From Streptomyces orinoci (GTDB taxonomy: Bacteria > Actinomycetota > Actinomycetes > Streptomycetales > Streptomycetaceae), in assembly GCF_003121295.1 (NCBI RefSeq), contig NZ_PHNC01000006.1, forward strand, positions 1 to 64,000: a stretch of DNA of 64,000 nt, given 5' to 3'. Under the pieces are notes generated by a model. That model saw only the letters and a program-made list of their open reading frames with translations, was not told the origin of the DNA and did no database searches. Positions 59,508-64,000 of the stretch are shown here, piece by piece. A program made the translations under genes and the position numbers. The first letter of the stretch is position 1. Each line of letters opens with the position of its first letter.

Positions 59508-59969
59508 TCACCCCTGTGGGCCGAGCACCAGCAGGATGTGCTCCTGCTCGCCGTACGCCACCGTCCCGGCACGCCGGAAGCCATGCTTCTCCAGCAGCCG
59601 CACCGAGCCGGTGTTCCCGGCGAAGGGATCGGCGTACAGCGGACGGGTACGCTCCCGCTCCAGGAAAAGCGTCAGCGCCCGGGTGCCTATGCCCCGGCCC
59701 CAGTACCGCCGGCCCAGCCAGTAGCCGATAAAGCGCCGCTCCTCCTGCCACCAGGCCACCAGGTCCCCTGCCAACTCCCCGTCCACGGTGACGGCTTGGA
59801 CGAAGACCGAGGGGTCGCCGAGGATCCTGGTCGTCCAGTGGGCCATAAAGGCATCCCGCTCCCGGGGCGGGAACTTCGACCGGCGTACCGCCTCCGGATC
59901 GTGCTCCTGCGTGAAGAACACCTCCAGATCGGCCGGACCAACGTCTCGCAAACGCACCTGATCGCTCAT
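59508..59969 (-). CDS. GNAT-family N-acetyltransferase
   Basis: 153 residues from ATG 59969. SDQVRLRDVGPADLEVFFTQ begins the fold, RFIGYWLGRRYWGRGIGTRA then LTLFLERERTRPLYADPFAG and NTGSVRLLEKHGFRRAG are motifs A and B with the R/Q-x-x-G-x-G/A acetyl-CoA loop. It belongs to the RimJ/RimL-like acetyltransferases; the substrate is unknown. It converges with the DinB-like gene over an 8-bp gap. Confidence 0.88.
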   Translation of the reverse strand: MSDQVRLRDVGPADLEVFFTQEHDPEAVRRSKFPPRERDAFMAHWTTRILGDPSVFVQAVTVDGELAGDLVAWWQEERRFIGYWLGRRYWGRGIGTRALTLFLERERTRPLYADPFAGNTGSVRLLEKHGFRRAGTVAYGEQEHILLVLGPQG

Positions 59970-60041
59970 GCAACGGAGTCTGTCACCGGCCACTGACATC
60001 CCGGCCGCGCCCGGCGGCCCGCTGGGCGCGCCCGGGCGCCA

Positions 60042-61874
60042 TCAGGAGTGGGCGCTACCGCCTATCACGGTGACCCGGTCCCGCCGGGCCGGGCGGATCG
60101 GGGACTCGGCCCGCAGGTAGGCGATGAACTCCTCATGGTCACGGCCGTTGCGGAACGGGTCGGTGAAGTCCGCCAGCGCGCTGTAGCCGTCCACTCCGAT
60201 CAGGGTGTAGGCGAGTCCCGCCACCCGATAAGTCCGGTTCGGGTCCAGCGGCTTGCCGTCGATCAGGAAGTGTGCCGGGTCGGCGCGCCGGCCTATGGGC
60301 CGGGTGGCGTCGAAGACCGCCTTGACATTCGCCGAGAAGGACAACGGGGCCATGCCCCCGGTCTTTTCCTCCCACTGCTGTTCCAGGGCCAGGCGGATCT
60401 GTTCCCCGGTGAGCGAGACGGTCAGAATGGGGTTCTCGTATCCGACGTTGGCGTATGCCTCGCCATAGAGGATCACGCCGTCCGCGTCTCCCGTTCCGCT
60501 GCCCTTGCGGTAGTGCAGGGAGCCGCCGAAGGCATTGGAGCCGGTTCGCGGCCAAGCGGTGCAGATACCGAAGTCCGCCGCTCCGCCGCGGTGCCGGCGG
60601 GCCGACCACAGCATCAGGTCGGCGCCCAGGTCACCCAGGGTGGATTCGCCATGTGCGTTCTTGTCTCGGGTGTAGTCGCCGGTGAGATGACCGGCCACCG
60701 TCGCCGACCGCTTCTTTCCCTGCGCGGTCCAGTAGTCCACGATGCGCTGGATATGCGGGTCCGGCGAAATGTCATGGGTTACCGGGTGGTTGGTGGAGGT
60801 GGTCAGTTCACGCACCACCTTTCCGGTGGCCGGGTCCAGCCTGAGGTTGATCTCATTGATGATCTGCCCGGCATGGCCCGCTTCCACAAAGGGCCGGGGG
60901 ACCCCGTGTGCGTCGGGCAGCATGGCGTTGAACCAGGCGTGCCAGTGCCCGGTGATGATGGCGCAGATGTCCGGGTCGGCCTTCTTGGCCAGCTCAAGGG
61001 CGGGGCCGCCCAGGTTCTTCGAGCCATTGATGGGGGCCGTGTCGCCGTTGTGCTGGCTGGCGCCGTCATGGACGCAGAGCACCAGGGCGTTGACGCCCCG
61101 GGCCTTGAGCTCCTTGGCGCATTGATTGGCCGTCTCCACCGCGTCCAGGCCGTCGAGTCCGGGATTGTAGGAGCTGGATCCGGTGGGCGTGTGCGGCAGG
61201 GTGAGGTGGATGAAGCCAATGGGGTACGAGCGGCCGTCGGGGCCGCTGACCTGCTCGATGTTGTAGGGCGGCAGAATGGTCCGGCCGGTGTCCCGGCGCA
61301 CGATATTGGCGGAGTAGTAGGGCAACTTCAGGCCGGCGTACCGGTGTCCGGTGGAGTCGGTGAAGCTGGAATCCCGTCCGGCGACGCCCGCCGGCTTTCC
61401 CTTGACCATATGGTCGAGGAAGTAGTCGGCGCCATAGTCGAGTTCATGGTTTCCCAGCGTGGAGAACTTCAGCCCGAGCTTGTTGAGCACCTCGGCCGGG
61501 CCCTCATCGGAGAGCATCTTGTTGTCCATCGGCTCGCCGCCGCTGATGTTGTCGCCGATGGAGAAGAAGATGGAGTTGGCGGGGGACTTCAGCCGTTTGG
61601 CATGGGCCGCGATATAGGCGGCGCCGCCGACGCGGACCGTACGCCGCCCCTGGTCATCCGGCAGCAGACCGTCCCCGTTCCCGGGCGGGCGCAGATTGCC
61701 GTGCAGGTCGGTAATGCTCAGCAGTTGAACGGGAATGCAGCGGCTCCGCCTGGTGTCGTTCGCCGCGGCGGCCGCGGAGGCATAGGCGGGCACACCGAGC
61801 AGTGCGGCCGCCGCCCCGCCGAGCAGTACCGCCCGGCGTGAGAGGTTTGAGCCGGATTCACAACGGTGGTTCAA
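60042..61874 (-). CDS. Tat-exported 5'-nucleotidase/2',3'-cyclic phosphodiesterase family
   Basis: 610 residues from a TTG. NLSRRAVLLGGAAAALLGVP is a twin-arginine signal peptide. LLSITDLHGNLRPPGNGDGL, FSIGDNISGGEPMDNKM, STLGNHELDYGADYF, LCVHDGASQHNGDTAP and IITGHWHAWFNAMLPDAHG are the five metal-binding motifs of the calcineurin-like domain (about 45-345). The C-terminal nucleotide-binding domain has SLTGEQIRLALEQQWEEKTG and TYRVAGLAYTLIG. It should hydrolyse extracellular nucleotides to supply phosphate or nucleosides. Confidence 0.93.
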   Translation of the reverse strand: MNHRCESGSNLSRRAVLLGGAAAALLGVPAYASAAAAANDTRRSRCIPVQLLSITDLHGNLRPPGNGDGLLPDDQGRRTVRVGGAAYIAAHAKRLKSPANSIFFSIGDNISGGEPMDNKMLSDEGPAEVLNKLGLKFSTLGNHELDYGADYFLDHMVKGKPAGVAGRDSSFTDSTGHRYAGLKLPYYSANIVRRDTGRTILPPYNIEQVSGPDGRSYPIGFIHLTLPHTPTGSSSYNPGLDGLDAVETANQCAKELKARGVNALVLCVHDGASQHNGDTAPINGSKNLGGPALELAKKADPDICAIITGHWHAWFNAMLPDAHGVPRPFVEAGHAGQIINEINLRLDPATGKVVRELTTSTNHPVTHDISPDPHIQRIVDYWTAQGKKRSATVAGHLTGDYTRDKNAHGESTLGDLGADLMLWSARRHRGGAADFGICTAWPRTGSNAFGGSLHYRKGSGTGDADGVILYGEAYANVGYENPILTVSLTGEQIRLALEQQWEEKTGGMAPLSFSANVKAVFDATRPIGRRADPAHFLIDGKPLDPNRTYRVAGLAYTLIGVDGYSALADFTDPFRNGRDHEEFIAYLRAESPIRPARRDRVTVIGGSAHS

Positions 61875-62068
61875 GGTCTGTCCCTTCCGTCCGGAGAACA
61901 GGGTTCCGCGGACGCGACCGAGCCGGGTGGGGTGGAAACGGCGGGAGGATAGCGGACTTGGCTCCGGTGACGTCCGTCCGGCGAGCCCTTTGTCCGCCGC
62001 ACCTCCGCGCCGCCATTACCCTCTGTGGTGAGGCCGTGCTGACGGCCCGGCAGAACGGGGGAACTCCT

Positions 62069-62572
62069 ATGCGCTATCTGGTGCGTGACCGCATGCTCGC
62101 CTTTCACGAGGAGGCATGGATCGAGACCGAGCACCGGCAGAAGCTGTACCGGGTGGACCGGAAGCTGTTCCGGCTGCGCAACACCTTCGCGGTGGTGGAC
62201 GTCGAGGGCCGCCAGATCGCCGGCATCGTCAAAAAGGCACTGACCTTTCACCACACCCTGCTCATCAAGCAGAACGGCACCGTGGTCGCCCGGGTCAGCA
62301 AGCGGGCCTTCACCCTCTTCCGGGACCGCTTCACCGTGCGGCTGAGCGATGGACGGCGGCTGGCCATCACCGGCAACCTCTGGGACCGCGAATTCGACAT
62401 CCAGCACCAGGGCACCACCCTGGCCCATATCTCCCGGCGCTGGTTCAGCATTCGTGATGTCTACACGGTGGATGTACTGCACCAGCCGGACGAGATTCTG
62501 CTGCTGGTCGTGGCCGTATGTGTGGACCACATCCTCCAGGACCTCAAGGGCGAGAAGCTCACCAATCTCTGA
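62069..62572 (+). CDS. LURP-one/Tubby-C-like protein
   Basis: 167 residues. MRYLVRDRMLAFHEEAWIET then LYRVDRKLFRLRNTFAVVDV and AGIVKKALTFHHTLLIKQNG, FTLFRDRFTVRLSDGRRLAI, NLWDREFDIQHQGTTLAHIS and VYTVDVLHQPDEILLLVVAV are the repeated strands of the LURP-one-related (YxjI) barrel, with the hydrophobic C-terminal helix. The fold resembles phospholipid scramblases and Tubby; the bacterial function is unknown. Confidence 0.85.
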   Translation: MRYLVRDRMLAFHEEAWIETEHRQKLYRVDRKLFRLRNTFAVVDVEGRQIAGIVKKALTFHHTLLIKQNGTVVARVSKRAFTLFRDRFTVRLSDGRRLAITGNLWDREFDIQHQGTTLAHISRRWFSIRDVYTVDVLHQPDEILLLVVAVCVDHILQDLKGEKLTNL

Positions 62573-62722
62573 ACCGGGCGCCCCGCCGCACGCGCGGCCT
62601 GAGGACCCGTACGACTCAGTGATGACACCCGTCCCACCGTGGTACCGCAGTCTGACGCCAAACCCGCATCCAGGCTGACCTGCCCGACTGCCGTCCGCTC
62701 ATAGGTTGTTGGGCGAAGACCG

Positions 62723-63778
62723 GTGACGGCGATCGATGAGGAAGACGGGCACATCATGTACAGCAAGGCCTTCGCTCCCGAATACCAAGGAGTGCTCGGG
62801 TCCGCTCTCTCGGTGAACTCCTCCTACGAGGAGGTGCTGGCCAAGGCGACCGAGGAGCAGCGCCGTTCGACGCTGGGATATGCGCGGGCCGGGCTGGCGG
62901 TGGCGGAGGCGAACCGGCGGCTGGGCCGGGTGGCCGAGGCCGAGCGGGCCTGGCGGGACAGCTACCGTGCCGCACGGCGGGCCGGGGACAGCGCGGCGAT
63001 GGCCTGGGCGCTGTGGAGCGGCGGCACCCTGGCCCGGCAGCGCGGCAGGCTGGCGCTGGCCTGCCGCTGGCTGGCGGCCGCCGCCGAGTGCGCGGAGCGC
63101 GGCGGGGACCGGACCGCCCGGGGCTACGCCCTGGCCGGGCTGGCGGAGACCGGCCGTATCCGGGGCGACTACGCGGCCGTCGCCGCACTGCATGAGCAGC
63201 TGCTGGCCGAGGCGCGGGCGCATGGCGAGGCCCGGCATATGGTGTGGGCGCTGGAGGGCATCGCGCAGATGCACCGCAACACCGGTTCGCTGGATACCGC
63301 GTTGGCGATGTTCGAGGAAGCCGCGGAGATAGCCGCCGGCGCCGAGGACGCCCGCGGTCATGCCTGGGCGCTGCGCGGCATCGCCGATGTGCGGTCGGTA
63401 CGGGGTGAGACCGGCCGGGCGCTGTCCCTGCTCACCCGGGCCGAGGGGATCTGCCGGAGCATGCGGCTGGAGAGCGCGCTGGCGTACAACCACAAGATGC
63501 GCGGGAACGTGCTGTTCCGCGCCGGGCGGTACGAGGAGGCGCGCGAGGTCTACTCCGGCGCCCTGGCGGAGTTCCGGGCCATGGAGGAACCGCGCGGGGC
63601 AGCCCTGTCCAGGCTGGGACTGGTCAAGTCGCTGGCTCGCCTTGGCCGTTCGGCCGAGGAGACGGAAGCCGACCTGGCCGAGCTCGATGAGACCTTCCGC
63701 CGTATCGGTCTGGACCACGCCCGCGCCGGCCTGGAGCGCTTCCGGGCGGAACTGGGGGCCCGGGCGGCGGCCGCCTGA
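62723..63778 (+). CDS. TPR-repeat protein
   Basis: 351 residues from GTG 62723 (ATG 62756 is an alternative). About eight tetratricopeptide repeats cover residues 55-330: YARAGLAVAEANRRLGRVAE, ARGYALAGLAETGRIRGDYA, MVWALEGIAQMHRNTGSLDT, HAWALRGIADVRSVRGETGR and YNHKMRGNVLFRAGRYEEAR. TPR proteins are scaffolds; no catalytic part is seen. Neither start has a strong ribosome site. The next open frame starts at 63902. Confidence 0.82.
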   Translation: MTAIDEEDGHIMYSKAFAPEYQGVLGSALSVNSSYEEVLAKATEEQRRSTLGYARAGLAVAEANRRLGRVAEAERAWRDSYRAARRAGDSAAMAWALWSGGTLARQRGRLALACRWLAAAAECAERGGDRTARGYALAGLAETGRIRGDYAAVAALHEQLLAEARAHGEARHMVWALEGIAQMHRNTGSLDTALAMFEEAAEIAAGAEDARGHAWALRGIADVRSVRGETGRALSLLTRAEGICRSMRLESALAYNHKMRGNVLFRAGRYEEAREVYSGALAEFRAMEEPRGAALSRLGLVKSLARLGRSAEETEADLAELDETFRRIGLDHARAGLERFRAELGARAAAA

Positions 63779-63901
63779 GATCCCCGGCGCCGGGCCCCGG
63801 CGTGCCGCCCGCCTGTGCCGGCGCACCCGGGTGAGGATGTCGGATACCCGTGCCCGTGGGGTGAGCGGCACCGGGGCGGCCGGGAGAGCGGGAGCGGGTA
63901 C

Positions 63902-64000
63902 GTGAGGAGAGCGAGTGCGCGGCGCACCGTCGTGGCGCGCTGGTTGGTGCGTCATCCGCGACTGCTGCCGGTGCTGCTGCTGGTGGCGGGCGTCCTGCTC
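63902..64000 (+). CDS. Start of a membrane or exported protein, partial
   Basis: A GTG at 63902 with GGAG about 8 nt upstream opens 33 codons to the window end: VRRASARRTVVARWLVRHPR then LLPVLLLVAGVLL. The basic start and hydrophobic stretch suggest a signal anchor or first membrane segment. The rest is outside the window. Confidence 0.4.
   Translation, partial: MRRASARRTVVARWLVRHPRLLPVLLLVAGVLL

Noticed and set aside
62699..63955. A 418-codon reverse frame opposite the TPR gene
   Set aside because: Low-complexity Arg/Gly/Gln product; the forward frame has clear TPR repeats.
1..64000. CRISPR array or cas genes
   Set aside because: No regularly spaced direct repeats with variable spacers and no Cas-like product were seen.
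1..64000. A complete polyketide, NRPS or RiPP cluster
   Set aside because: Isolated tailoring-type genes occur, but there is no synthase, precursor peptide or carrier protein.

Overview
The window is chromosomal DNA from a Streptomyces-like actinomycete. It has very high G+C with strong third-position G/C bias, many GTG and TTG starts, actinobacterial families (mycothiol-type DinB proteins, XRE/MmyB regulators paired with SDR enzymes, F420-type LLM oxidoreductases, TerD, DUF2267), Tat and Sec exported proteins, and a few genes with the rare TTA codon that in Streptomyces places translation under the bldA tRNA. Gene order and decayed genes suggest an accessory region rather than core genome.

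Layout. 1-5.4 kb: end of a TDT/TehA-type transporter, a PAP2 lipid phosphatase, a one-cysteine thioredoxin-like protein, then two broken family-2 glycosyltransferases flanking an IS5-family remnant and a TTA-containing MFS exporter. 5.4-17.3 kb: ICMT-like methyltransferase, FAD oxidoreductase, small secreted peptidoglycan-binding and SH3 proteins, an apparently intact IS5-family element sitting where a divergent LysR/MFS pair has lost both 5' ends, a GH114-like lipoprotein, a thioesterase/acyl-CoA dehydrogenase/DMT-exporter operon, and an FMN alpha-hydroxyacid oxidase. 17.3-19.4 kb: XRE regulator diverging from an SDR.

19.4-25.2 kb is the most interesting part: a Ro60/Rsr (TROVE) gene, a 1213-residue helical-repeat protein downstream of it, and, immediately upstream of rsr on the same strand, three closely packed Y-RNA-like structures. 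Two carry a circularly permuted tRNA-like module (T-arm before D-arm) and one is a short stem-loop version. All three share an outer stem, an internal loop starting GTG, an inner stem and then TACTTC.

25.3-36.4 kb: TerD-family protein, TTA-containing Vgb-like beta-propeller, a small membrane protein, a 1482-residue secreted golvesin/transglycosylase-like protein with TTA as its fourth codon, and about 3 kb of mostly decayed DNA around one DUF6228-like gene. 36.4-64 kb: a run of regulator/enzyme pairs, several with clear palindromic operators (TetR/SnoaL-NmrA, ArsR/quinone reductase, TetR/epimerase, MarR/MFS, TetR/VOC), plus a second peptidyl-tRNA hydrolase, a frameshifted acyl-CoA ligase, an ADP-ribosylglycohydrolase, a decayed IS, tRNA-Ala(GGC), a D-2-hydroxyacid dehydrogenase, a Tat-exported 5'-nucleotidase, a LURP-one protein and a TPR protein. 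All assignments come from reading the sequence by eye; no database search was run.
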